DNA of 64,000 nt from DASRBN01 sp035294305 (GTDB lineage Bacteria > Chloroflexota > Ktedonobacteria > Ktedonobacterales > Ktedonobacteraceae). The stretch covers positions 1 through 64,000 of the forward strand of contig DATGLD010000030.1 in assembly GCA_035294305.1 (NCBI GenBank), given 5' to 3'. The notes under the pieces are model-generated. The model was given only the letters and a program-made list of their open reading frames with translations, was not told the origin of the DNA and searched no databases. This document shows, one piece after another, positions 44,894 through 54,114 of this stretch. A program made the translations under genes and the position numbers. Every line of letters begins with the position of its first letter. The first letter of the stretch is position 1.

Positions 44894-45385
44894 CTATCGT
44901 GAGGTAGCGGCCTTACGGCGGCTACCTTGCTTATTACCCTTTGGCATGTACTGCTGCTGTTTCTGGCGAAGGAGGTAACTTGCGCGCTCCTGCGGATATT
45001 TGCGCACAAGGTAGATTACCCATACGATAGCCCATATCAGTAAGGCCAGCAGCCAGAGATAGCGCCAGACACGCCAGGCAAAGAAGTATTCGTAGAGGTA
45101 AGCGCGCGCGAAGATCAATGGATACCCAAGCAGGCAGATGATAGCGAACCATCCAAGGTAGCGATCAAACATGTACTTGAGGACGGGTTTGTTTCTCACA
45201 AAGCGCTTGCGGCCTTCGACCGAATAATAGAAAGCGATCAAAACGCCGAGGCTACAAAAGATAAGCCAGGGTATATAGAAGTGGAATGTCTCCGGTGGAA
45301 CTGCCGAAACGCCCGGAGAGGCCGCCACACAGTTCGTTGCCGTACACGGATCGGTGAACAGCCAGTTAATCAGATTGAAGTGCAT
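44894..45385 (-). CDS. Three-helix membrane protein, unknown function
   Basis: 163 residues. Hydrophobic helices near 35-53, 77-97 and 107-125 are followed by a strongly basic tail (QKQQQYMPKGNKQGSRRK). The N-terminus carries two Cys (DPCTATNCVAAS). No family is recognised. Probably an inner-membrane protein; start at ATG 45385. Confidence 0.65.
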   Translation of the reverse strand: MHFNLINWLFTDPCTATNCVAASPGVSAVPPETFHFYIPWLIFCSLGVLIAFYYSVEGRKRFVRNKPVLKYMFDRYLGWFAIICLLGYPLIFARAYLYEYFFAWRVWRYLWLLALLIWAIVWVIYLVRKYPQERASYLLRQKQQQYMPKGNKQGSRRKAATSR

Positions 45386-45508
45386 AAATGATCTCGCCCC
45401 TTCATACTATCGAACACGACACGGAACCTATATTAGCATTGAGGATTATGATAACACGGTTGCGGTGAAGAGTCTAGAGTTTTTTTCTGGTAATTACCCA
45501 GAAGGTGG

Positions 45509-45574
45509 CAGAGATTCTTCGCTGCGCTCAGCATGACATGTAGGGGTCATGCTGAGCGCAGCGAAGAATCTCTG
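45509..45574. repeat. 29-bp perfect inverted repeat (REP-like)
   Basis: 29-bp arms 45509-45537 and 45546-45574 around an 8-nt loop, with core ATTCTTCGCTGCGCTCAG. It ends 3 bp before the stop codon of the pseudokinase gene. It may act as a terminator but has no T-run; a decayed relative lies at 38871-38898. Confidence 0.8.
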
Positions 45575-45576
45575 GC

Positions 45577-47748
45577 TCAATTTCCGGGAGCAAGCGATAA
45601 GGTCGCCATCAACTGCCCCTGCACATAAGCGGCGAGTACTCCTGCTTCCCCCGGCACAGGGCTTATTACGCCATCTCCGTTGGCATCCACCCCATAATAA
45701 GCTGCGCCTGCGAGGGCGACTATCTCAGGAATCTTGCTGAGATCAGCAGGATTGGTGCGCAGGCGCTGCGCATCTTGCTCAATCGTGTTTACCCAGCCCT
45801 TCACGTTGGAGAGTGCAATTGCCATCAATGCGGCATGCTGGCGCATGGAACTGGTTGCGTCCGGCTGGCCGATCGCCAGGGCCGCATGCACTGCCGAATC
45901 CGAAAAGTAGCCGCCGGAGCCTAGCAGGCCAAAACCATCGCCCTGCTGTGTTACATCCTGCTGCGTACATGCCGGAGAAAGTGTGCGATAATCGTTCCCT
46001 TTCGCCCCTTCGATAATGTCGAGGATGCTCTGGGCCTCGCACTGGATCGCCGGAGTATCACGGCTGTAGGCAAAATTTTGTAAGACATTTGCCTGGATAT
46101 TCAGCAGGTGCGTTTGCAGCAGGCTGCCAACCAGCACACCAATCTTACCAGGTGTAACGGGGAAGCTAACGAGCAAGTGCTGAATATGTGTAAAAGCGTG
46201 TGGAGGAAATGAAGCTGCAAGTTCGACCTTGCCTACAGGCAATTTGACACCTTTTTGCTCGAGGGTCACTTCCAGTTTGTTCCCGTCCGCCAGTAGATTG
46301 GTAGTGCCAGCGCTATAAGTTACTGAGTAGGTTTGTTGGTGCAGTGTGAGCGTTCCTAATGCAAGGACTTGCTCACTCTGGCTATTGATAAACCATGCGT
46401 CGTATTCGTAGCCGGAAGGGGGAGCGCTTAAACCATGAACAACGATGCTGAGGGCATTGGATTCCCCCAGAGTAATAGTGTTTGCGCCCAGAAATGCCAC
46501 CTGCCCGCTCAGACCTGCAGTTGCTACTCCTTTCTGTGTGAGCAACAAGGTACCTGCAATTATGCCGGCCACAAGTACAACGAGGATGGCAGCAGAAATT
46601 ATGACGAGACGCCGGTTATTTTTACGCTGGAAGCGGCGCATCAAAGACAGGCGCGGAGTATTAAAATCGATAAGAGAGTCGGGGTCTGAATAGAAAGGAT
46701 TTGCCTGCGAGAAAGGTTTTTGCAGAACAGGTTGTGGTGTCCCGGCCGTGTGTTCGTCGCGCGTAAGACTATTACCACTCTTATCAATTTCGGCGGCCTG
46801 CACATCGGGCAGAGAGATTACGGATGCGTGTGAGTGCTGAAATGAGTCGTCAGGGGACGAACTGACGACAAACGGCACACGGGTCCGAGTCTGGGGATCA
46901 ACAATGCGCTGGTAGGCATTGGCAAGTGCTCCCGGTTGATGGAAGCGCTGCGCCGGGTCCTTAGCCAATGCGCGGGCGACGATGCTGTAAAGACCGGAGG
47001 GAAGATCAGGGCGCCACCTGCTCAATGGAGGAACTGAAGCATAGAGATGCTGCTGGGCCAGTTCCTCAGGTGTGTTGCCGGCAAAGACAGGCGAACCGGT
47101 CAGCAGGTGATAGAGGACGGCGCCGAGAGCATAGACATCGGTATAGGCACTGATGGTTTTTCCCAGCAATTGCTCCGGCGCGCAAACCTCACCGCGCCCG
47201 TGAAGAAGATGCTGCTGGGCGTCCTGCCCGCTCAATTCAATAAGGTCCATGATGCCGAAGTTTGCTACGACGAGCTGCCCATCCAGGCGAATGAAGATAT
47301 TGTCGATGCTGAGGTTGCCGTGTAGAACATTGTGCTGGTGCGCATATTCCAGGGTAGCGGCCACCTGGTCCAGGTAGCGACCGGCGGTATGGATATCCAG
47401 CGGCCCGCTTTTTGCCAGGCGGGCGCGTAATGAGCGCATGGGAATCTGGGGTGAAACGAGATATGGCGTTCCACGCTCAACTCCATAGTCAACGATGGGA
47501 AGGATATAGGGATGCTGTAGAGCCGCAATCTCCCTGGCGCGGTAAAGAAAACGTTCCAGGTAGCCCCCGTGGTCTCTTGGTAAAAGACCGGCAGGTTCCG
47601 CGAGAATGCGGATGAGATAGCTTGCTTGCGCATCAGTGGTGCGGGCGAGAAAGACGAGTTCGGAATTGTCCTGTTCAATCAGTTGTTCCAGGCGGTACTT
47701 CCCCAGGTTTGTTCCAACCAGCCTGCCGAATGTGAGGTTCTTAACCAT
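45577..47748 (-). CDS. Transmembrane pseudokinase with RskA-like and Ca-loop external part
   Basis: 723 residues. Residues 18-285 are a protein-kinase fold (PEQLLGKTISAYTDVYALGAVLYHLLTG is clear). All catalytic positions are replaced: the VAIK Lys is Arg47 (YLIRIL), the HRD loop reads HGNLSIDN (Asp to Asn145, Lys to Ser147) and DFG reads NFG (163-165). A single membrane helix follows at about 381-403. The exterior starts with a domain like anti-sigma RskA (YEYDAWFINSQSEQVLALG) and ends near a Ca-binding-type loop DANGDGVIS. It probably senses outside and signals by binding, not phosphorylation. Confidence 0.85.
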   Translation of the reverse strand: MVKNLTFGRLVGTNLGKYRLEQLIEQDNSELVFLARTTDAQASYLIRILAEPAGLLPRDHGGYLERFLYRAREIAALQHPYILPIVDYGVERGTPYLVSPQIPMRSLRARLAKSGPLDIHTAGRYLDQVAATLEYAHQHNVLHGNLSIDNIFIRLDGQLVVANFGIMDLIELSGQDAQQHLLHGRGEVCAPEQLLGKTISAYTDVYALGAVLYHLLTGSPVFAGNTPEELAQQHLYASVPPLSRWRPDLPSGLYSIVARALAKDPAQRFHQPGALANAYQRIVDPQTRTRVPFVVSSSPDDSFQHSHASVISLPDVQAAEIDKSGNSLTRDEHTAGTPQPVLQKPFSQANPFYSDPDSLIDFNTPRLSLMRRFQRKNNRRLVIISAAILVVLVAGIIAGTLLLTQKGVATAGLSGQVAFLGANTITLGESNALSIVVHGLSAPPSGYEYDAWFINSQSEQVLALGTLTLHQQTYSVTYSAGTTNLLADGNKLEVTLEQKGVKLPVGKVELAASFPPHAFTHIQHLLVSFPVTPGKIGVLVGSLLQTHLLNIQANVLQNFAYSRDTPAIQCEAQSILDIIEGAKGNDYRTLSPACTQQDVTQQGDGFGLLGSGGYFSDSAVHAALAIGQPDATSSMRQHAALMAIALSNVKGWVNTIEQDAQRLRTNPADLSKIPEIVALAGAAYYGVDANGDGVISPVPGEAGVLAAYVQGQLMATLSLAPGN

Positions 47749-48269
47749 GTCAAACCCCTTTTTAAAGAATTACTCTTAGATCACATGGATCCATCCCCTT
47801 TCCAACTTCACTTCAAGCCCGGGCACGCACATCCATGCCGTGCCTACTTTTTACCTGTATCATCATACGTTTCAGGTAAGAAATGTAGAACAGACAAAAA
47901 TACATTGATAATGCAAGCAATTTAATGTACTCACTTCATCGTAGTTAATAAATAAAAATTAGTCAAGCGAGTAGTAAATTTGGGTACTTATCCAAAAAAG
48001 TAGAAGCGCCAGTTTGTCATTTTAAATTATAATCAAAATAAAAATTTAAGAAGCACGTCATATCGAGAACAAGGAAAAGGGGAGAAGTAACAGGCATGAG
48101 ATCGGATTTGCTCACTCCTACTCATGCTTCCTCTCACAAAGCACAGCGATGTTATAATGAGGTTGGATGTGTAGGAATGAGGACGACTACGAGCGTCTTA
48201 CAGGCGCAGGTGTGTTTGCCGGGAACCTGCAAACTGCTATTTATTCTTTTTTAAAGAAGGAGCTAAGAT
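47749..48269. other. 520-bp AT-rich divergent intergenic region
   Basis: For the pseudokinase, the minus strand has TTGACT (47966-47961), 17 bp and TACGAT (47943-47938), leaving a leader of about 190 nt. For the DUF1611 gene, TATAAT lies at 48153-48158 without a good -35. No small gene or other repeat is seen. Confidence 0.5.
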
Positions 48270-49322
48270 ATGCGACGAATCGTCATTCTGGCCGAAGGCC
48301 TGTTTGAATGGCACTATGGCAAAACGGCTACGGGCGTTATTCGTTACGGAAAAGATACCGTCGTGGCGGTTATTGATAGCACCAGGGCCGGGCTGGATGT
48401 GGCGCAGGCGTTGGGAGCATCATTTGGCGAGGGTATACCCGTTGTGCGTGACATTAATGAGGCCCTGGGTTTGCAGCCGGATACGCTTTTGATCGGTATT
48501 GCCCCTATGGGTGGCGCGCTACCTGCGGCGTGGCGCTGGCAATTGCTGAAAGCTATTGATTCCGGCCTGGATATCATCAGCGGCCTGCATTTCTTTCTAT
48601 CTGAAGACGAGGAATTGCGTATAGCCGCCGAAAAGCGCGGCGTGTCAATCTGGGATGTTCGCCGTCCACCCGCCACGAACCGCGTCGCTCAATTTCTTCC
48701 GCATCGTCCTGGTAGCCATACTATTTTGCTGGTGGGTTCCGATTGCGCGGTAGGCAAAATGACGGCGGCGCTGGAACTGGACCGTGAGGCGCAAAAACGC
48801 GGCTTGAGCAGCGCATTTGTGGCAACCGGGCAGACCGGCATTATGATCTCCGGCAATGGGCTGCCTGTAGACCGCATCATCAGCGACTTTGTGGCCGGCA
48901 TGGTGGAACAGATGGTGCTGGATTTCTGTAGCGAGTATGACTGGGTTTTTGTCGAGGGGCAGGGCGCGTTGAATCATCCGGCCTATTCACCTGTCACGCT
49001 CGGCCTCATTCATGGTTCGATGCCGGACGCGATGATCTTTTGCCACAAGGTGGGAGCGACTGCCATCGAGGGGTACACCTATTGCCCGCTTCCTCCATTG
49101 AACCGCATGATCCAGATCAATGAAGATACCGTCAGCTGGGTGCGCCCTGAACGGCCATGCAAAGTTGTGGGACTTGCGCTGGTAACCCATGGCCTCTCTG
49201 AACAGGTGGCGCTTGATGCTATCAAACAAGCCGAGGACGAGACGGGACTGCCGGCCACCGATGTATTTCGTTTCGGCACGGAGAAGTTAATGGATGCGCT
49301 CGTCAAGCATTTTGCTTCCTGA
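48270..49322 (+). CDS. DUF1611 P-loop protein (DgcN-like)
   Basis: 350 residues. N-terminal dinucleotide-like half RIVILAEGLFEWHYGKTATGVIRYG. The C-half has a P-loop variant LLVGSDCAVGKMTAALELDREAQKRG and WVFVEGQGALNHPAYSP with HKVGATAIEGY. One DUF1611 member (DgcN) is a D-glutamate N-acetyltransferase; others are uncharacterised. The partner racemase/epimerase often found next to it is not here. ATG 48270 lies after AAGGAG. Confidence 0.78.
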   Translation: MRRIVILAEGLFEWHYGKTATGVIRYGKDTVVAVIDSTRAGLDVAQALGASFGEGIPVVRDINEALGLQPDTLLIGIAPMGGALPAAWRWQLLKAIDSGLDIISGLHFFLSEDEELRIAAEKRGVSIWDVRRPPATNRVAQFLPHRPGSHTILLVGSDCAVGKMTAALELDREAQKRGLSSAFVATGQTGIMISGNGLPVDRIISDFVAGMVEQMVLDFCSEYDWVFVEGQGALNHPAYSPVTLGLIHGSMPDAMIFCHKVGATAIEGYTYCPLPPLNRMIQINEDTVSWVRPERPCKVVGLALVTHGLSEQVALDAIKQAEDETGLPATDVFRFGTEKLMDALVKHFAS

Positions 49323-49336
49323 AATGAGTCATATGA

Positions 49337-50161
49337 TCATGCTTGTACGACGGGACCGAGTTGGATCACCTTGATGATCGATATGATAGCGCCGGCCAGC
49401 AGCACGATGCCCCAGATGATGGCAACGACGCCGACGATGATAGCGGAGATGGCGTCGGTGATGCTGACCAGAAACCCCGGAACGATGCCGAGCAAAAAGG
49501 TGACGAGCACGTTAGCGAGCAAAGAGGTCAGCACCAGCAGCACCAGGCCCTTGCTCTGGAGAAAGCGTTGTTGGGCTAAAAAGAGGCTGGTGGCAAACCC
49601 GAACTTGAGCAGCATGATGAGGCTCAACGCAATATCGGCGCCGGCGCGGTTAAAGGAACCGTAAATGATGAGATAAATAATGGTGCCGAATGGAATAGCC
49701 AGCAGCAGCGATATCATCAGGATAAGCAGGCCAACAGCGAGCAGTACCAGTACGAGAGCAGTAACAATCAACAGGAGCGAGAAAATAAGCGTGGCTATTC
49801 CCTGTACCCGTCCCTGCAGCCGCTCAGGGAGCACTAATGCAATGCCCATAAGTGCGACGGTGAAAAGCACGATGCTATCCACAAGGGCAAGGTAGGGGAC
49901 GCCAAGCCCCGGTGGACGCTCCTGTTTGTTCAACTGGGCCACTTCGTTCTGCTGATCACTATTGAGGTGAGCGACAGCCGTACTGACCTGTGGAGGCAGT
50001 TGCTGGAAGTTAGCGAGCGGAACCTGATTGCCGCGCAGCACGCCAGGCAGAGCTGTACCCGTCTCAATCAGCACGGCTAAAAAAATCAGCACCATGGCGA
50101 GGATCAGAAAAGGAGTATGCAGGCGTTCCATCTTCAGTGTGCCAGGCCTTTCCAGCAACAT
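49337..50161 (-). CDS. Multi-helix membrane protein, unknown function
   Basis: 274 residues. An N-terminal helix (about 13-34) is followed by a short external segment, then about six more helices in the rest, with Gly/Ile-rich stretches and no charged active-site pattern. No family is recognised. It starts from its own promoter (50229-50258) divergent from the tail cluster. Confidence 0.65.
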   Translation of the reverse strand: MLLERPGTLKMERLHTPFLILAMVLIFLAVLIETGTALPGVLRGNQVPLANFQQLPPQVSTAVAHLNSDQQNEVAQLNKQERPPGLGVPYLALVDSIVLFTVALMGIALVLPERLQGRVQGIATLIFSLLLIVTALVLVLLAVGLLILMISLLLAIPFGTIIYLIIYGSFNRAGADIALSLIMLLKFGFATSLFLAQQRFLQSKGLVLLVLTSLLANVLVTFLLGIVPGFLVSITDAISAIIVGVVAIIWGIVLLAGAIISIIKVIQLGPVVQA

Positions 50162-50228
50162 TCAGGAAGCCGGTGAAGGCGGCGTCCCCCTTTCTTGCTC
50201 TTTGATTAGCATTGGAAGCTGTTACCTG

Positions 50229-50258
50229 ATTATAACTGAAGAGCATAGAAGCGGTCAA
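50229..50258 (-). promoter_or_regulatory. Promoter of the 49337-50161 membrane gene
   Basis: The minus strand has TTGACC (50258-50253), an 18-bp spacer and TATAAT (50234-50229), about 70 bp before the ATG. Confidence 0.65.
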
Positions 50259-50361
50259 GCGAATGATATATATAATCAATTTCAATCCCAGCCGGGAACA
50301 GGATTCCCCTGTAGGGACAGCGCCTGGTGCCTGTCCAATTGCTCATCAATTGCTTGCGCCC

Positions 50362-50390
50362 TTGACAGCCGGACAATTCATAGGTAGAAT
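50362..50390 (+). promoter_or_regulatory. Promoter of the contractile injection operon
   Basis: A perfect TTGACA (50362-50367), 17 bp and TAGAAT (50385-50390). The leader to the first gene is about 240 nt and includes AAGGAG followed by GTG at 50595, which opens a 28-codon frame ending at 50681, overlapping the start of the first gene. No other feature is seen in 50391-50634. Confidence 0.7.
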
Positions 50391-50634
50391 AGTATCGTTT
50401 CAATCTCATTTCAGTCCCAGTCGGGGAAAGGGCCAGTTCCTGCCGCTTCTCTGTGAAAAGACTATAGTGGCCACACCCGAACAGATCAAGGGCAAAAGCA
50501 CTAGACTTATACTTTCGCGCGAACATTCAGCCAGTACATCAGAATAATACTAGTTACCTGCTAGACCGGATATACGGAAAGGAGATAGTTGCTCGTGGGT
50601 ACTGGCATATTTCATCCTTCCTCATCTAACAGCT

Positions 50635-51360
50635 ATGAATCAATCTCCATGCAGGCGCGGAAGCAGGCATGCCGTGATTGATTCGGTGGACAGGGACTTG
50701 CAGGAATGGGTCAGGACAGTTCTTCCTGGTGTCGATGTTTTCCTGGGCCTGCCTCAGCACCTGGATGGCAAACAGGGAGTCAACCTGTATCTCCTGGCAT
50801 TAAGCGATCCCCCGCCGGCGTGGATGAACCGGCAACCGGCCACGCGAGTTGCGTTGCGCTATCTAGTGACGACCTGGGCGGAAGATGAAATGGAGGCCCA
50901 TCGTATGCTGGGACAGCTCGTCCTGGCAGTAATGGAGAACCGTGAATACGAGCTTGACCTTGCCGGTTTACCGGCGACGTTATGGGCAGCTTTAGGTGTA
51001 GCGCCCCGGCCCTCGTTTACGTTGTGCGCGCCACTGCGTATTGAGCCGCCTGTGCTGGACACGAAGCTGGTTAAGGGGCCTTTAGTGATACGGGGTGCCC
51101 CAGTAACCAGCCTGCAAGGGGTTGTGCTGGGGCCTGGCAACATACCGATTGTGGGAGCAAGCGTGGAGATTCCCGCGCTTGCGCTGACCAACCATACTGA
51201 TGCGAAAGGGCGATTCTACTTTTCGTCGGTACCAGGGGAGCCGCGCAGCATCCAATTGCTGGTAAAGGCAAGGGGGCGCACGCAAAGCGTAACGGTTGAG
51301 CAACCTGGCTCAGACCGCGAGCCTCTGGCGATACGTTTCGACTCATTTGACACGAAGTGA
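50635..51360 (+). CDS. Tail terminator/cap-like protein (Pvc16/DUF4255 type) with a C-terminal Ig-like domain
   Basis: 241 residues. Residues 1-145 fit DUF4255 (VIDSVDRDLQEWVRTVLPGVDVFLGLP, then NLYLLALSDPPPAWMNRQPATRVALRYLVTTW), the family of Pvc16-like cap proteins that end the sheath and tube of extracellular contractile systems. After about 150 a carboxypeptidase-regulatory-like beta domain follows (GVVLGPGNIPIVGASVEIPALALTNHTDAKGRFYFSSV). There is no good ribosome site at ATG 50635. First gene of the tail operon; its stop lies 8 bp before the sheath ATG. Confidence 0.82.
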   Translation: MNQSPCRRGSRHAVIDSVDRDLQEWVRTVLPGVDVFLGLPQHLDGKQGVNLYLLALSDPPPAWMNRQPATRVALRYLVTTWAEDEMEAHRMLGQLVLAVMENREYELDLAGLPATLWAALGVAPRPSFTLCAPLRIEPPVLDTKLVKGPLVIRGAPVTSLQGVVLGPGNIPIVGASVEIPALALTNHTDAKGRFYFSSVPGEPRSIQLLVKARGRTQSVTVEQPGSDREPLAIRFDSFDTK

Positions 51361-51368
51361 GGAGCAGC

Positions 51369-52607
51369 ATGGTCATCTACATTGCGCCGGACATTTACAT
51401 CGAGGAAGTCTCAGGAGGAGCCAGGCCGATCCAGGCCGTTGGCACAAGCACAGCAGGTTTTGTGGGCGAAACTCCAGACCCGAATGCGCGCGTGAACGAA
51501 GCGGTTGCCATCAACAACTGGTCGCAGTTCACGCGTATTTTTGTGCCTGAGGGCAGCGCCAGTACGGCGCTCTCACACGCTGTGTATGGTTTCTTCCTGA
51601 ACGGGGGCAGCCGCTGTTTCGTGGTGAATGTGGGCAAGGGCGGAGCGATTGCTTCGGGAGGCCGCACGCGCGTCGGGTTGGATGTGCTGGAGCAGGTTGA
51701 TGAGGTCGCCATCGTAGCGGCGCCAGGATATACCGATGCCGCCTCATATGACGCCGTCGTCGCGCATTGTGAAAAACTCAAGGATCGGGTGGGGATACTG
51801 GATGCACCGGGAGAAATAGAAGATATTACCCTTTTGACGCAGGTTGCCACAGCGAAGGCAAGTGGCGAAGGAGGCAGTTCAGGAAAATCCGGCGGCACAA
51901 AGGAACCGCAGGGCGGCGAAGCGGGCCGGGGTTTGCGGGCGCGCCAGTCCGATGGTGGCTATGCCGCGTATTACTTCCCCTGGATTACCGTGCGCGACCC
52001 GCTCTCGCCAAACACCCTGGTAAACGTGCCACCATCCGGTCATCTTGCTGGCATCTGGGCCAGGACGGATGCCACGCGGGGAGTGCATAAGGCGCCTGCC
52101 AACGAGGCCGTGCGAGGAGCGCTCAACCTCACTTATTTACTGACACGCGAAGAACAGGGCATTCTGAACCAGAACGGCGTCAACTGCATCCGCTCATTCG
52201 CACGCGAGGGGATTCGCGTCTGGGGCGCGCGTACCATTGCCGATGGTAGCAGCGAATGGCGCTATCTGAATGTGCGGCGACTTTTCAATATGATCGAGGA
52301 ATCAATCGCCACGAGCACTCGCTGGATCGTCTTCGAGCCCAATGACAGGACATTGTGGAAATCGATCCGGCGCGATATCGCTGCTTTCCTGACTCGTCTC
52401 TGGCGCGATGGCGCACTGATGGGCCGCACACCGCAGGAAGCCTTCTTCGTGAAGTGTGATGAAGAAACCAATCCCTCGGATGTCATCGACGCGGGCATAG
52501 TGGTAACGCTGATCGGCATTGCCCCGGTCAAACCGGCGGAGTTCATTGTTTTCCGCATCAGCCAGTACGCCGGGGGTATTGAAACTGAAACGATAGGAGG
52601 CTTCTAA
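51369..52607 (+). CDS. Contractile tail sheath protein
   Basis: 412 residues from ATG 51369 (GAGGAG 5 nt before). Starts YIAPDIYIEEVSGGARPIQAVGTSTAGFVGETPDP, the sheath N-terminal arm; ends with EEQGILNQNGVNCIRSFAREGIRVWGARTIADGSSEWRYLNVRRLFNMIEESIATSTRW and a last strand. It forms the outer contractile tube of a phage-tail-like injection machine. Only one sheath gene is present, where PVC-type systems have three. It overlaps the tube gene at TAATG. Confidence 0.95.
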   Translation: MVIYIAPDIYIEEVSGGARPIQAVGTSTAGFVGETPDPNARVNEAVAINNWSQFTRIFVPEGSASTALSHAVYGFFLNGGSRCFVVNVGKGGAIASGGRTRVGLDVLEQVDEVAIVAAPGYTDAASYDAVVAHCEKLKDRVGILDAPGEIEDITLLTQVATAKASGEGGSSGKSGGTKEPQGGEAGRGLRARQSDGGYAAYYFPWITVRDPLSPNTLVNVPPSGHLAGIWARTDATRGVHKAPANEAVRGALNLTYLLTREEQGILNQNGVNCIRSFAREGIRVWGARTIADGSSEWRYLNVRRLFNMIEESIATSTRWIVFEPNDRTLWKSIRRDIAAFLTRLWRDGALMGRTPQEAFFVKCDEETNPSDVIDAGIVVTLIGIAPVKPAEFIVFRISQYAGGIETETIGGF

Positions 52608-53089
52608 TGCCTGATGGAGTAGACACCGCGCCATCTGGAGCGCCATCTGGAGCGCAACCAGGAGTCTTCAACGATCCCTATCGAGCCTATAACTTTAAAC
52701 TGGTCATCCAGGGAGTCACGGAAGGACACTTTACAGCCTGCAGCGGATTAGGCGTCAAAGTGCAGGTGATTAAGTACCGCGAGGGAGGAACCAATCAGGT
52801 GGTGCATTGTATCCCTGGCCCGGTGGAATATGCGGATGTCACCTTACGCTATGGTTTGACCTCTTCGCATGAAGTCTGGGACTGGTTGATGACCGCCGTA
52901 GTAGGGAAAGTTGAGCGCAAGAACGTCTCTATTCTCATGCTTGATAGCGATGGGGTAAGCGAGGTGATGCGCTGGGACTTGATCAACGCCTGGCCCTCTG
53001 AGTGGCGTGGGGCGCCGCTTGACGCCTTGAATCGCGAAGTCGCCATCGAGACATTGACATTAGTGTATGAGACCCTCCAACGAGCCTAG
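52607..53089 (+). CDS. Inner tail tube protein
   Basis: 160 residues: NDPYRAYNFKLVIQGVTEGHFTACSGLGVKVQVIKYREGG and EVWDWLMTAVVGKVERKNVSILMLDSDG, the gp19/Hcp-like tube fold that stacks inside the sheath. It has a short Pro/Gly-rich N-terminal extension. Only one tube gene is in the cluster (PVC systems have two). Start ATG 52607 overlaps the sheath stop. Confidence 0.93.
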   Translation: MPDGVDTAPSGAPSGAQPGVFNDPYRAYNFKLVIQGVTEGHFTACSGLGVKVQVIKYREGGTNQVVHCIPGPVEYADVTLRYGLTSSHEVWDWLMTAVVGKVERKNVSILMLDSDGVSEVMRWDLINAWPSEWRGAPLDALNREVAIETLTLVYETLQRA

Positions 53090-53094
53090 CGGCC

Positions 53095-54114
53095 ATGGAA
53101 AAGCAAGGTTTCAAGTTCTACATCCTGCGCGTTCTCGCGCATCGATTGCAACACTGGGCAGATTTCCTTTCCAGTCAGACAGGCGAGGATGAAAGGTCAG
53201 GCGCGCGGGAACGGGTAAACGTAGAGACAGCCCAGATGGTAAGCATGGGGGATGATGCGGGCGTGGTTTCTACTCCTGAGCCGGGCATAGAAACCGGAAA
53301 TACGGGGGATATGCCGTCCCACTGGATAGCGCGCGTAAGAGCTGCTGAACCCCCGGCTGGCTGGCTGGCGCGTGTGCAAAAAGATGCGCCGTCCCTGCTT
53401 ACTCACAAAGTGAGTCCCAAACAGTCGCTTGCGGCGCAACCTCGCGCCTTAGCTGCCAGGCAGGCGGATACTCATACGCCATTGACAGGCATTGGAGCTG
53501 GCCACGATCGCAACACCGCAGGGCAACCTCACACGCAATCGTCCAGCTCCAATGTGGGAGCCGCACCGGTTACAGATATGGGCATTGAGCTAAAAAGTCA
53601 CGAGGCCGGAAGCACACCGGTGGTGAAAGAGGTCGGTAAACGGGAGGGAAAAGACAAACCGCGACGCGAAGAGAACGAGGTGCGCCAGGACAAAACTACT
53701 GTTTCCGCTCCTGTATTGAAACAGCACGAGGTAGAAGAGGTGGGACGAAACACAGGGCAGGTGCGAAACAATAACCAGGAAGCGATTTCTAAATTGTCTT
53801 CTCGGACAGGAAGCCTGAATCAGCCAATGGAGCAGGGAGCTTCACCCGTGGAAGCGAAAAGGCCAAGCAATGCCAATCAGGGCACGGAACTCAATTATTG
53901 GCCGCAAGTGGGTCTATCCAGGCCGGTATATGGTGATCGGCGGGCGAGAGCAAGTATAAGCGAGGCTCTCGAGCAAATACAGCAGTTATCCTACTGGCCG
54001 GCTCTTCCTCAGGAAGAACTGGTAGACGACCAGGAGTGGGAAATGGTGCGGCGAGCATGGGAACGACGGCGGCGATTGGACGAGGAGCAGCGAGGTAGGA
54101 CATGGAACGCGTAG
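53095..54114 (+). CDS. Disordered linker protein of the tail cluster, unknown function
   Basis: 339 residues. The start has a helix (FKFYILRVLAHRLQHWADFLSS). Then most of the chain is Pro/Gln/Glu/Lys-rich with low complexity. Two near repeats occur: PSHWIARVRAAEP and PAGWLARVQKDAP (about 80-100), and later NYWPQV and SYWPAL. The C-terminus (WEMVRRAWERRRRLDEEQRG) is helical and basic. Its place between tube and LysM hub suggests a tube-lumen, adaptor or cargo-loading role, which is inference. It overlaps the LysM gene by 13 bp. Confidence 0.7.
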   Translation: MEKQGFKFYILRVLAHRLQHWADFLSSQTGEDERSGARERVNVETAQMVSMGDDAGVVSTPEPGIETGNTGDMPSHWIARVRAAEPPAGWLARVQKDAPSLLTHKVSPKQSLAAQPRALAARQADTHTPLTGIGAGHDRNTAGQPHTQSSSSNVGAAPVTDMGIELKSHEAGSTPVVKEVGKREGKDKPRREENEVRQDKTTVSAPVLKQHEVEEVGRNTGQVRNNNQEAISKLSSRTGSLNQPMEQGASPVEAKRPSNANQGTELNYWPQVGLSRPVYGDRRARASISEALEQIQQLSYWPALPQEELVDDQEWEMVRRAWERRRRLDEEQRGRTWNA

